In this document: positions 10,338 through 19,344 of the stretch, piece after piece | How the letters are laid out: each line of letters starts with the position of its first letter | How positions within the stretch are numbered: position 1 is the first letter of the stretch | NCBI GenBank assembly: GCA_942493135.1 | Contig: OW818684.1 | Coordinates: forward strand, 5,642,001-5,706,000 | Direction of reading: 5' to 3' | Source of the DNA: Planctellipticum sp942493135 | GTDB taxonomy: Bacteria > Planctomycetota > Planctomycetia > Planctomycetales > Planctomycetaceae | DNA: 64,000 bases | Notes under the pieces: model-generated | The model's database searches: none | Told to the model about the DNA's origin: nothing | Seen by the model: the letters and a program-made list of their open reading frames with translations, nothing else | Program-made: the position numbers and the translations under genes

Positions 10338-10694
10338 GGCAAGTTACTTTCGGAATGCGGATATTGTCTGGAAGTCATTCCAACAGCGCGATGATACTGA
10401 TCCGCCAACGCGTCAGCATCCCGAAGGCGTTCGTCCCGTACTTCTACCTATTGGCGATCCGCAAATCGTGTCCCTGATCGGAATGCTTGAGGTGCGATCG
10501 GATTCGCGGAGCACGGTCGTCGCCTGGATCCAGCGCGTTGTGTTCACATCGTTATCGATGCCTCTGCAAAATGCTTCGACGCCCGATCGGCACTCGAAGG
10601 ACCGCGTCTGACGTCCTGCCATTCACATCAACAGCGGGCATTACGGACGCACGGCGTACTCGTCGCCTCACCGCGAGGAATCGGAGCAGAAGAA
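10338..10694. other. Divergent intergenic region, probable control region
   Basis: 357 bases between the AraC-type regulator and the first sulfatase gene. Short ORFs on both strands lack familiar sequence. No clear -35/-10 pair or repeated operator was visible, but this is the natural place for regulator binding. Confidence 0.4.
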
Positions 10695-13100
10695 ATGAAG
10701 TGCACTTGGGGTCGATCGGCGGCCATCGCCGCGACTGTCGCGTGTCTGACCTGGTTATCTCCAGGCGGGAACGAGTCCGTTGTCTTTGGGGACGAGAAGG
10801 CGGTAACGGCGCAGGCCGACGGCGCAATCCTGCCTTTTTCGCCGACTCCCACGGCCAGCATTGCGGGGCCGACCGTCCAACAATCCACGATGAAATGGCG
10901 GCACGAGCCGCAGCGCCTTAATCCGGACGCCCCCAACGTCCTGATCGTCCTGATTGACGACGTGGGCTTCGGGATTCCGGAGACCTTCGGCGGCGAGGTG
11001 CATACGCCGACGTTGTCGCGGCTGCGCGATTCCGGGATCAGCTACAACGCATTTCACACAACCTCAATCTGTTCGCCGACGCGGGCGGCGCTGCTGACCG
11101 GCCGCAATCATCACCGGGTCGGCAACGGCACGATCGCCGAACGTGCGAGCGACTTCGACGGCTACACCGGGATCATTCCGAAGACTTCGGCAACCATTGC
11201 GGAGACGCTGCATCATTACGGCTACAAGTCCGCCGCGTTCGGCAAATGGCACAATACTCCGGCCAACCAGACCACCGCGATGGGGCCGTTTGACCGCTGG
11301 CCGACCGGGCATGGCTTCGATTATTTCTACGGCTTTCTCGCCGGCGAAACGTCGCAGTGGGAACCCCGACTGTACGAGAATCTCACCCCCGTCGAACCTC
11401 CGCGAAGCGAGACGTACCACCTCACCGAAGACATGGTCGACAAGGGTCTCGCCTGGCTCAAACGGCATCAGGCCTTCGCGCCCGACAAGCCGTTCCTGAT
11501 GTACTGGGCCCCCGGCGCCGTCCACGGTCCGCATCACGTCTTTCCGGAATGGGCCGACAAGTACAAAGGGAAGTTCGACGACGGCTGGGACAGGTACCGT
11601 GAGCGTGTCTTCGCCCGCCAGAAGCAGCTCGGCGTCATCCCGGCGGATACGCAATTGACGCCGCGCGATCCCACGATGGCTGCGTGGGACAGCATCCCGG
11701 ACGACCAGCGGGCATTCCAGCGACGGCTCATGGAAGTCTACGCCGGCTTCGTCGAGCACACCGACGCCCAGGTCGGTCGACTGGTCGACGGCCTTGAACT
11801 GCTCGGCCTGCGCGAAAACACGATCATTCTCTACATCTGGGGCGATAACGGCTCCAGCGCCGAGGGGCAGCAGGGGACCGTCAGCGAACTGCTGGCTCAG
11901 AACAACGTCGCGAATACGATCGAGCAGCAGCTTACTGCGCTGGAGTCGCTCGGCGGGCTGCCGGCTCTCGGTTCTCCGAAGACCGACAACATGTACCACG
12001 CCGGCTGGGCCTGGGCTGGCAGCACGCCGTTCCGCTCGACCAAGCTGGTGGCTGCTCATTTTGGCGGCACGCGCAATCCGCTGGTCATTTCCTGGCCAAA
12101 GGGGATCCGGGCCGACAAGTCTCCGCGCTCGCAGTTCCACCATGTCAACGACGTCGTCCCGACGTTGTACGAAGTCATCGGCATCAATCAGCCGCGGGAA
12201 GTCAACGGCTTCCCGCAGGACCCGATTGACGGCGTCAGCATGGCTTACACGTTCACAAATGCGACGGCTCCTGGCGAGAAGGTCACGCAGTACTTTGAGA
12301 ACAACGCCAGCCGAGGGGTCTACCACGACGGCTGGTACGCCGGCACGTTCGGCCCGTTCGTGCCGTGGGACACCCCGAGCACGGCCGCCCGGCTCAAAGG
12401 CTGGGACGCCAATCAGGACGTCTGGCAGCTCTACAATCTGACGAACGATTTCTCCCAGTCCAGGGATCTGTCGCACGAGGACCCGGAACGACTCGCGAAG
12501 CTGAAGGAGCTGTTTCTGGCCGAGGCGAAGGCCAGCAAGGCCTTCCCGATCGGCGGTGGACTGTGGACCCGGTTCCATCCGGAAGACGTGATTTCCAGCC
12601 CATATCGATCGTGGCGGTTCGACGCGACGACGATCCGCATGCCAGAGTTCGCTGCTCCCGCGGTGGGCAAGCGCAGCAATCGCGTCACCATTGATGTCGA
12701 AGTCGGCGAATCAGCCTCAGGCGTGCTCTATGCTCTCGGCGGCGCCAGTGGCGGCATGACTGTTTACCTGGATCGGGGTCAGCTCGTCTACGAATACAAC
12801 ATGCTGATCATCGAGCGGACCACGGCAAGGGCCGACCAGAAGCTCGCAGCCGGGAAGTACAGGATCGAAGTCGAGGAAGCGATCGCCCGGCCCGGCGCGC
12901 CGGCTGAGGTCGTACTGAAGGTCGATGGCCAGGAAGTCGTCAGGACCACGGTCAAACGAACGGTCCCGGGGGCGTTCACCGCCAGCGAGACCCTTGACGT
13001 CGGCATCGACCTCGGCTCGCCGGTGTCGCTCGACTACTTCGACCGCGCTCCGTTCCGCTTCGAGGGGCAGATCGAGAAGGTGGTTGTCGAGCTGAAGTGA
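10695..13100 (+). CDS. Type I arylsulfatase, long form (paralog of 16108-18561)
   Basis: An 801-aa secreted sulfatase that should hydrolyse a sulfate ester; the substrate cannot be told from sequence. A hydrophobic N-terminus (residues 8-22) suggests export. The sulfatase fold begins near residue 80 with metal ligands in LIVLIDDVGFG. The formylglycine motif is C126-S-P-T-R130, followed by AALLTGRN, the canonical CxPxR signature, so a formylglycine-generating enzyme encoded elsewhere is needed. FGKWHNT and YIWGDNGSS are further metal and substrate motifs. The last 130 residues form a beta-rich domain (LYALGGASGGMTVYLDRGQL to the end) shared with the third sulfatase. It is the first gene of the sulfatase island. 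Confidence 0.93.
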   Translation: MKCTWGRSAAIAATVACLTWLSPGGNESVVFGDEKAVTAQADGAILPFSPTPTASIAGPTVQQSTMKWRHEPQRLNPDAPNVLIVLIDDVGFGIPETFGGEVHTPTLSRLRDSGISYNAFHTTSICSPTRAALLTGRNHHRVGNGTIAERASDFDGYTGIIPKTSATIAETLHHYGYKSAAFGKWHNTPANQTTAMGPFDRWPTGHGFDYFYGFLAGETSQWEPRLYENLTPVEPPRSETYHLTEDMVDKGLAWLKRHQAFAPDKPFLMYWAPGAVHGPHHVFPEWADKYKGKFDDGWDRYRERVFARQKQLGVIPADTQLTPRDPTMAAWDSIPDDQRAFQRRLMEVYAGFVEHTDAQVGRLVDGLELLGLRENTIILYIWGDNGSSAEGQQGTVSELLAQNNVANTIEQQLTALESLGGLPALGSPKTDNMYHAGWAWAGSTPFRSTKLVAAHFGGTRNPLVISWPKGIRADKSPRSQFHHVNDVVPTLYEVIGINQPREVNGFPQDPIDGVSMAYTFTNATAPGEKVTQYFENNASRGVYHDGWYAGTFGPFVPWDTPSTAARLKGWDANQDVWQLYNLTNDFSQSRDLSHEDPERLAKLKELFLAEAKASKAFPIGGGLWTRFHPEDVISSPYRSWRFDATTIRMPEFAAPAVGKRSNRVTIDVEVGESASGVLYALGGASGGMTVYLDRGQLVYEYNMLIIERTTARADQKLAAGKYRIEVEEAIARPGAPAEVVLKVDGQEVVRTTVKRTVPGAFTASETLDVGIDLGSPVSLDYFDRAPFRFEGQIEKVVVELK

Positions 13101-13163
13101 CAGTTTCTTCTGTGAGTTTCTGCCACGTTGCGGCAGATGTGTATTCGTAAGGAACAACAGACA

Positions 13164-13430
13164 ATGCGAAAACTCTGGTTCATGGGCCTGGCGTGCTGAT
13201 CGTTTGAGGCGCGGCTGGATAAGCCGCCGGCAGATCTCAGGCGCAGCCTGCCGGTTCCAGCGCGCTGCCACCTGCCGCCCTACGCACCCTCCCCGACGAA
13301 GGGACCGAGTCGGCAATTCATGCCCTGACCGTTTTGAAAGACGACACCTTCCCCTGGAAGTCAGTCAACCGCGAGATCGACGGCGAAAGGCTGCCGGACA
13401 TCACGACGACTGAATCACCTCGGAGCCGCT
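13164..13430 (+). pseudogene. Remnant of a small secreted-protein gene
   Basis: AAGGA at 13149-13153 precedes an ATG at 13164 that encodes MRKLWFMGLAC and then stops at 13197. This looks like a lipoprotein-type leader cut off at its cysteine. Further on, 13328-13430 is open in one frame and encodes TFPWKSVNREIDGERLPDI. That segment resembles the C-terminal end of small SnoaL-like/SgcJ-type proteins common in planctomycetes. The middle seems deleted. The rest of the 13101-13508 gap shows only a small hairpin (TCTGCC/GGCAGA, near 13119-13138). The family guess is from memory and weak. Confidence 0.35.
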
Positions 13431-13508
13431 GGTATCCCTGCGGCGCGAGAATGACCGGTTTCCTTGTTCAGCCCGTTGGCGATTCAAACACGAAAGCAAA
13501 GAGTCAGC

Positions 13509-14219
13509 ATGGACATTTCCAAGCGATGTGCGGCGGAATTCCTCGGCACGTTCTGGCTGGTCTTCGGCGGCTGCGGAAGCGCCGTCCTCGCCGCAGCCTT
13601 TCCCGAAGTCGGCATCGGCCTGCTCGGCGTGTCCTTCGCCTTCGGGCTGACCGTGCTCACGATGGCCTACGCCATCGGCCATATCTCGGGCTGCCACCTG
13701 AATCCGGCGGTGTCAGTGGGGCTGGCGACCGGCAACCGTTTCAAGCCCTCTGAGCTTGGCCCCTACGTGATTGCGCAGGTCGCCGGCGGTTTAGCCGGCG
13801 CAGGCGTCCTGTACGTCATTGCCTCCGGCAAGGCGGGATTCAGTCTGGCCGACGGATTCGCCTCGAACGGTTACGGAGAGCACTCGCCAGGCGGGTATTC
13901 GCTGCTGGCCGGCTTCGTCGCCGAGTTCGTCCTGACCTTCATGTTTCTGATGATCATTCTAGGGGCCACGGATCGTCGCGCCCCTCAGGGATTTGCTCCG
14001 CTCGCCATCGGACTGGGGCTGACGCTGATCCACCTGATCGGCATCCCGGTGACGAACCTGTCAGTGAATCCGGCGCGCTCCACGGGTCCGGCCGTCTTCG
14101 TCGGTGGCTGGGCACTCGCCCAGCTCTGGCTGTTCTGGGTCGCACCGATCCTGGGGGCCGCCGTCGCGGGTGTCGTTCATCGCCAGCTCTTCGAGCCGTC
14201 CGAGAAGGCCGTCGAGTAG
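13509..14219 (+). CDS. aqpZ: Aquaporin Z-like water channel
   Basis: A 236-aa integral membrane channel of the MIP family, probably conducting water across the inner membrane. Both hallmark NPA loops are present: SGCHLNPAVSVG in the first half and LSVNPARSTGPA in the second. The N-terminus FLGTFWLVFGGCGSAVLAAA is typical of AqpZ, and six hydrophobic helices can be counted. The ATG at 13509 is preferred over the in-frame upstream extension from 13464 because the protein then begins MDISKRCAAEF, as expected for the family. It sits between two sulfatase genes in the same direction, 111 bases ahead of the second. Glycerol transport is less likely, as the sequence is AqpZ-like. Confidence 0.92.
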   Translation: MDISKRCAAEFLGTFWLVFGGCGSAVLAAAFPEVGIGLLGVSFAFGLTVLTMAYAIGHISGCHLNPAVSVGLATGNRFKPSELGPYVIAQVAGGLAGAGVLYVIASGKAGFSLADGFASNGYGEHSPGGYSLLAGFVAEFVLTFMFLMIILGATDRRAPQGFAPLAIGLGLTLIHLIGIPVTNLSVNPARSTGPAVFVGGWALAQLWLFWVAPILGAAVAGVVHRQLFEPSEKAVE

Positions 14220-14330
14220 CCCTGCTCGATGCGCAATTCAGATCGGCGCTGGTTCCTGTTCACTGCAGATCAGGCAACGCTTCGCCGGGTATGCTTCTCT
14301 TCATTCCTTTGCTCGCAGGTTCAATCCACA

Positions 14331-16028
14331 ATGAAGATTCGAGTTTATACGCTGGCGGTGCTCGCAATCGGAGCCGTCGCAGGCTGGATGGCCGCATCAG
14401 GGCGGCCGACTTTCCCGATGGCTGAGGCCGCTTCTGAGCGGTCCATCGCGGCGGTGGAAGTGTCCACGTCGGAGGAACGCGAGAGCTGTGACTTGAACGT
14501 TCAGCGAATCGCCGCGGTCTCTCAGTCCACCGCCTCGATCGGCACGTCGACCCAGCCGAAGTCCGGCAAGCAGCCGAACATTCTGGTCATTATGGGCGAC
14601 GACATCGGCATCTGGAACCTGTCCTGCTACCACCAGGGAATGCTGGGTTACAACACGCCGCACATCGATCGCCTGGCGAAAGAAGGCGGCAAGTTTATGA
14701 ACTACTATGCTCAGCAGAGCTGTACCGCCGGTCGGTCGGCCTTCATCACCGGCCAGCTTCCGTTTCGGACCGGCCTGTCCAAGGTCGGACTGCCGGGAGC
14801 CGATCTGGGACTCCGCAAGGAAGACCCGACGATTGCTGAGCTGCTCAAGCCTCTGGGATACAGGACCGGGCAGTTCGGTAAGAATCACCTTGGCGACAAG
14901 GACGAATTCCTGCCCACCAGCCACGGGTTCGACGAATTCTTCGGAAACCTGTACCACTTGAACGCCGAGGAAGAACCCGAGAATTCGGACTATCCCAGGA
15001 ATCCCGAATTCAAAAAGAAGTTCGGTCCGCGCGGGGTCCTCAAGTCCATAGCTGGCGGAAGAATCGAGGACACCGGGCCTCTCACGAAGAAACGCATGGA
15101 GACCATCGACGAAGAGATCCTGGCCGCAACGAAGGACTTCCTTGGATGTGCCAGGCAAGCGGACAAACCATTTTTCTGCTGGTTCAACACGACCCGGATG
15201 CACAACTTTACCCACGTCAAGGACGACAACCTTGGCAAAACCGGACACGGGTTGTACGCCGATGGGATGGTCGAGCACGACGAGATTGTCGGACAATTGC
15301 TGGACACCGTGGACAAACTCGGGCTGACCGACGACACCATCGTCATCTACACGACCGACAACGGCCCGATGGTCTGCCTGTTTCCGGACTCTGGCGTCAC
15401 GCCGTTCCGCGGCGAAAAAAACACCAACTGGGACGGGGGGTGGCGCGTGCCAACTCTGATTCGCTGGCCCGGAGTCGTAAAACCAGGCACCAATTTCGCG
15501 GAACTGTTTGCTGGCGAGGACTGGATGCCAACGCTGCTCGCAGCGGCCGGGGACGCAGGCATCAAGGAAAAGTTGCTCAATGGCCATAAGGCTGGAGAGA
15601 TGACCTACAAAGTTCACCTCGACGGCTACAATCAGTCCGACTACCTGAGCGGGAATGGCGAGACGGCCCGGAAGGAGTTCTTCTACTTTTCTGACGATGG
15701 CGACTTGCTCGCCGTTCGATACCAGAACCTCAAGGTCCACTTCATGATCCAGGAGGCAACCGGCATCGATGTGTGGCGGCGGCCGTTTACGACGTTGCGC
15801 GCTCCGATCTTCTTCGATCTGGCCGTCGATCCTTTTGAACGTGGTCAAGAGGGCATGAGTTACAACGACTGGTGGTACCGTCGCGCGTTTATCGCGGTTC
15901 CCGTGCAGAACATCGTCGGCAAGACGCTCATGTCATTCAAAGAGTTCCCGCCGCGTCAGAAGCCGGCGAGCTTCACGATCGATCAGGCGCTGGAACAGCT
16001 CCAGAAAGCCTCGCCAGGCAGCAAGTAG
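14331..16028 (+). CDS. Type I sulfatase, C-T-A-G-R variant
   Basis: A 565-aa exported sulfatase from the ATG at 14331, chosen because the signal-like stretch MKIRVYTLAVLAIGAVAGW follows. The upstream in-frame start at 14229 would add an implausible tail. Metal ligands are in NILVIMGDDIG (residues 83-93). The modified residue lies in S-C131-T-A-G-R135-S, the less common CxAxR form of the formylglycine motif. FGKNHLGD, TTRMHNFTH and YTTDNGPMV are further active-site segments. The protein is shorter than its neighbours and lacks their C-terminal domain, so its substrate probably differs. It may be cotranscribed with aqpZ upstream (111-base gap) and the third sulfatase downstream (79-base gap). 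Confidence 0.92.
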   Translation: MKIRVYTLAVLAIGAVAGWMAASGRPTFPMAEAASERSIAAVEVSTSEERESCDLNVQRIAAVSQSTASIGTSTQPKSGKQPNILVIMGDDIGIWNLSCYHQGMLGYNTPHIDRLAKEGGKFMNYYAQQSCTAGRSAFITGQLPFRTGLSKVGLPGADLGLRKEDPTIAELLKPLGYRTGQFGKNHLGDKDEFLPTSHGFDEFFGNLYHLNAEEEPENSDYPRNPEFKKKFGPRGVLKSIAGGRIEDTGPLTKKRMETIDEEILAATKDFLGCARQADKPFFCWFNTTRMHNFTHVKDDNLGKTGHGLYADGMVEHDEIVGQLLDTVDKLGLTDDTIVIYTTDNGPMVCLFPDSGVTPFRGEKNTNWDGGWRVPTLIRWPGVVKPGTNFAELFAGEDWMPTLLAAAGDAGIKEKLLNGHKAGEMTYKVHLDGYNQSDYLSGNGETARKEFFYFSDDGDLLAVRYQNLKVHFMIQEATGIDVWRRPFTTLRAPIFFDLAVDPFERGQEGMSYNDWWYRRAFIAVPVQNIVGKTLMSFKEFPPRQKPASFTIDQALEQLQKASPGSK

Positions 16029-16107
16029 CCCATCACATATCGTGAGCGGTTCTCTTTCCTGCGGTTCGCAGGTATGTCCTGATCCATTTCCACCGGGAAT
16101 CGCATCT

Positions 16108-18561
16108 ATGAAACGGTTCAAGCTTCTAATCGTCGCGACACTCGCGGTCGGCGGGTGGTTCGGCTGGTTGACCACGTCCGGCCAGTTCCATGCGACGTAT
16201 GCAGAAGACGGGAAAGCGGAGTCGGAGGCAGGTAACGGGCCTCCACCGGCTGTCGACGGCTCGATTCTTCCCTTCCCTCCGACTCCGTCCGCCTCGACCG
16301 CAGGGTTGACGTTGCAGGACTCTGTCTACAAGAAGCGAGTGGACCCGAAACGACTGTCCGACGATGCGCCGAACATTCTCATCATCCTGATGGATGACGT
16401 GGGGCCTGGCACGCCGTCGACGTACGGCGGTGAAATCAACACGCCCACGTTGAGCCGCGTGGCGAAGTCGGGCGTCTCTTACAACCGCTTTCACTCCACG
16501 GCAATGTGCTCTCCCACGCGAGCCGCTCTGCTCACCGGGCGCAATCATACCCGCGTTGGCAACGGTCAGATCACCGCACTGGCCAACGATTTCGACGGTT
16601 TCAGCGGCACGATCCCGAAGTCGTCAGCTACCGTGGCCGAAGTCCTCAAATGCTACGGCTACAACACCGGAGCCTGGGGAAAGTGGCACAACACGCCCGA
16701 GGAACACATCACGAGCAAGGGCCCGTTCGATTATTGGCCGACCGGCTATGGCTTCGAGTACTTCTACGGCTTTCTTGCCGGCGAGGCTTCGCAGTACGAG
16801 CCGGCAATGGTCCGCAACACGACACAGGTGAACCCGCACGAGATCGAACGCAAGGGATATCATCTCACCGAAGACATCGCCGAGGATGCCGTCAGGTGGC
16901 TTCGCGAGCAGCAGGCCTACGCGCCTGACAAGCCCTTTCTGATGTACTGGGCCCCGGGCGCGGCTCACGGCCCGCATCAGGTCATGAAAGAATGGGCCGA
17001 CAAGTACAAGGGCAAGTTCGACGACGGATGGGATCAGTACCGCGAGCGCGCGTTCGCGCGGCAGAAGCAGTCCGGCTGGATTCCCGACGATGCGAAACTC
17101 ACGCCGCGTCCCGCTTCGATGGCCGCCTGGGATTCAATTCCCGAGGACGAAAAGCCGTTCCAGCGTCGGCTGATGGAAGTGTTCGCCGGGTTTGCCGAAC
17201 ACGCGGATTTCAATGCGGGACGCGTGCTCGACGAGATCGAACGGCAGGGAAAGCTTGACAACACGCTCGTCTTCTACATCTGGGGCGACAACGGCTCTTC
17301 GGCCGAGGGCCAGAACGGGACCATCAGCGAACAGCTCGCGCAGAACGGGATTCCGACAAAGATCTCGCAGCACATCAAGGCGCTGGACGAACTGGGCGGC
17401 CTCGACGCGCTCGGCTCGCCGAAAACTGACAACATGTATCACGCGGGCTGGGCGTGGGCAGGCAGCACGCCGTACCGGTCAACGAAACTCGTCGGCGCCC
17501 ACTTCGGCGGCACCCGCCAGCCGCTCGCCGTGTCGTGGCCCAGGGGCCTCAAGGCCGACGCCACACCTCGGCCCCAGTTCCATCACGTGATCGACGTCGT
17601 TCCGACAATTTACGAACTGACGGGAATCACCCCGCCGCGCCTGGTCAACGGCGTGCTCCAGGACACGTTCGACGGCGTCAGCCTGGCCTACTCGCTTAAG
17701 GATTCGCAGGCCAGGGGCCGTCGAACGACGCAGTTCTTCGACATCATGGCCAGTCGGGGCATCTATCACGACGGCTGGTATGCGTGCGCGTTCGGGCCGC
17801 GCGAGCCGTGGATCACCGGGTTGCCGAAAGGCATTCGTGAATGGTCGCCCGAGAAGGACAAGTGGGAGCTCTACAACCTGGATCAGGACTGGAGCCAGGC
17901 CGATGACCTCGCGGAGAAAATGCCGGAAAAGCTCGCAGCCATGAAGGATCTCTTTCTGCTCGAATCCGCCAGGAACAAGAATCTACCGATCGGCGGCGGG
18001 ATGTGGTCCACGGGACTGTTCCACCCGGAAGACGCGCCGACCACTCCATACGCGGAATGGACTTTTACCGGCGCAATGACCCGGATGCCGGAACCAGCAG
18101 CACCCAAGCTGGGAAAATTTGACAACACCGTCAGCATGGAACTGGACATTCCCGCGAACGCCAACGGCGTGCTCTACTCACTGGCCGGCTTTTCGGGAGG
18201 ACTCACGTGTTACGTCAAGGATGGCGTACTTTGCTACGAATACAACATTTTCGAAGTCGAACGAATCAAGATCAGAGCCAGGGACAAACTTCCCATCGGC
18301 AAAGTCCAGCTCGAAGTCGTGTCAAAACTGAGCTCCAGAGTTGGCGGTCCGATGGACGTCACGCTGAAGATCAACGGCAAGATCGCGGCCGAAGGCAACG
18401 TGCCCGTGACTGCTGCAACCCACTTCGGAACCAACGACTGCCTCGACCTCGGCAGTGACCTGGGCTCCCCCGTGTCGCTGGACTACTACGACCTGGCGCC
18501 CTTCAAGTTCAATGGTGTAATTGGCACAACGACGATCACCTATCCAAAGAAAGCGAAATGA
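16108..18561 (+). CDS. Type I arylsulfatase, long form (paralog of 10695-13100)
   Basis: An 817-aa exported sulfatase from the ATG at 16108 with a leader MKRFKLLIVATLAVGGWFGW. Metal-binding LIILMDDVGPG is near residue 91 and the formylglycine motif is C134-S-P-T-R138-AALLTGRN. It matches the first sulfatase along its whole length: shared AWGKWHNT-type and YIWGDNGSSAEG motifs, the internal MYHAGWAWAGSTP segment and the same C-terminal beta domain ending SPVSLDYYDLAPF. The pair therefore looks like a duplication now separated by aqpZ and the second sulfatase. The substrate is unknown. A formylglycine-generating enzyme is required and is not in this window. Confidence 0.93.
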   Translation: MKRFKLLIVATLAVGGWFGWLTTSGQFHATYAEDGKAESEAGNGPPPAVDGSILPFPPTPSASTAGLTLQDSVYKKRVDPKRLSDDAPNILIILMDDVGPGTPSTYGGEINTPTLSRVAKSGVSYNRFHSTAMCSPTRAALLTGRNHTRVGNGQITALANDFDGFSGTIPKSSATVAEVLKCYGYNTGAWGKWHNTPEEHITSKGPFDYWPTGYGFEYFYGFLAGEASQYEPAMVRNTTQVNPHEIERKGYHLTEDIAEDAVRWLREQQAYAPDKPFLMYWAPGAAHGPHQVMKEWADKYKGKFDDGWDQYRERAFARQKQSGWIPDDAKLTPRPASMAAWDSIPEDEKPFQRRLMEVFAGFAEHADFNAGRVLDEIERQGKLDNTLVFYIWGDNGSSAEGQNGTISEQLAQNGIPTKISQHIKALDELGGLDALGSPKTDNMYHAGWAWAGSTPYRSTKLVGAHFGGTRQPLAVSWPRGLKADATPRPQFHHVIDVVPTIYELTGITPPRLVNGVLQDTFDGVSLAYSLKDSQARGRRTTQFFDIMASRGIYHDGWYACAFGPREPWITGLPKGIREWSPEKDKWELYNLDQDWSQADDLAEKMPEKLAAMKDLFLLESARNKNLPIGGGMWSTGLFHPEDAPTTPYAEWTFTGAMTRMPEPAAPKLGKFDNTVSMELDIPANANGVLYSLAGFSGGLTCYVKDGVLCYEYNIFEVERIKIRARDKLPIGKVQLEVVSKLSSRVGGPMDVTLKINGKIAAEGNVPVTAATHFGTNDCLDLGSDLGSPVSLDYYDLAPFKFNGVIGTTTITYPKKAK

Positions 18562-18613
18562 TCCCCTTAGCGTCTGTGGTTCAGACCTTCAGTGGATCGC
18601 AGAGGAGAGTCCC

Positions 18614-19012
18614 GTGTTGCCCCGGCCCGTGCTTGCGGGGATCAGCATACTGTTTGCCGATGACAATGCTGATTTCCGCCTGCTGTTTCAGACAATTCTG
18701 AAACGAGCTGGCGCGCTGGTCGACACTGTCGCCAGCGGTCAAGAAGTGATCGACGCCCTCGCCCGCAGAATCGCGGAAGGGGCGTCGTATTCTGCCATCG
18801 TGGTAGAACTCAATATGCCCGGGAGGGATGGCACGCCTGCCGTCGCCGAAGTTCGGAAAATGGGTTACGCCGGACCGCTTGCAGTCCTCACTGCTGACGT
18901 GTTCGGAGCCAGAGAACGGTCGGCTCGCGAGCTCCCGGTTGACCTGTGGCTCTACAAACCGATCGGTCGAGAGCAACTGATCGATTGTCTCCGGTCAATC
19001 ATTCGCGTGTGA
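18614..19012 (+). CDS. Stand-alone receiver protein with Glu at phosphoacceptor site
   Basis: A 132-aa CheY-like receiver domain with no output domain. The GTG at 18614 is chosen because AGAGGAGAG (18601-18609) is a strong ribosome binding site just ahead of it; the frame also runs back to 18521 inside the sulfatase gene. The acidic pocket is D16-D17, the conserved Thr is T93 in AVLTADVF and the conserved Lys is K115 in LYKPIG. At the position of the phosphorylated Asp the sequence reads VVE65LNMPGRDG, with Glu in place of Asp. Such a change blocks phosphorylation and often mimics the active state. It follows the third sulfatase by 52 bases and may be cotranscribed with it. Confidence 0.8.
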   Translation: MLPRPVLAGISILFADDNADFRLLFQTILKRAGALVDTVASGQEVIDALARRIAEGASYSAIVVELNMPGRDGTPAVAEVRKMGYAGPLAVLTADVFGARERSARELPVDLWLYKPIGREQLIDCLRSIIRV

Positions 19013-19344
19013 ATCGCAGCGGTACGATGGTGGGGGCATTGGAAAGCTACCGCTCGCAACCCTATCGATTTGGACCGATTGAGCGCTTGCAACACCCGAT
19101 AACCCGGACGCGGCGAGAAATGCGGGTTAACTGCGCGATCTCCAGTTCGTAGATCGTCCCTGCCGTTCGCCCCCCACCGCTGGGTACGCGGAAAACGGGA
19201 AGTCACGACGCGGAAGCAGATTGCGTCAGATCGGCGACCTCAAAGCAGGCACGCATTGGTTCGAAGAGGGGCTCTTCCGGGGCGGTGGCCGGCGGAGTCA
19301 TGTCGGCACGTCACCCCGCCCCCCGCTTCAGGCCGCAGCCGGCC
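19013..19344. other. Intergenic region, nothing recognised
   Basis: 332 bases between convergent genes. Short ORFs here lack start signals and family resemblance. No terminator with a T-run was seen. Confidence 0.4.
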
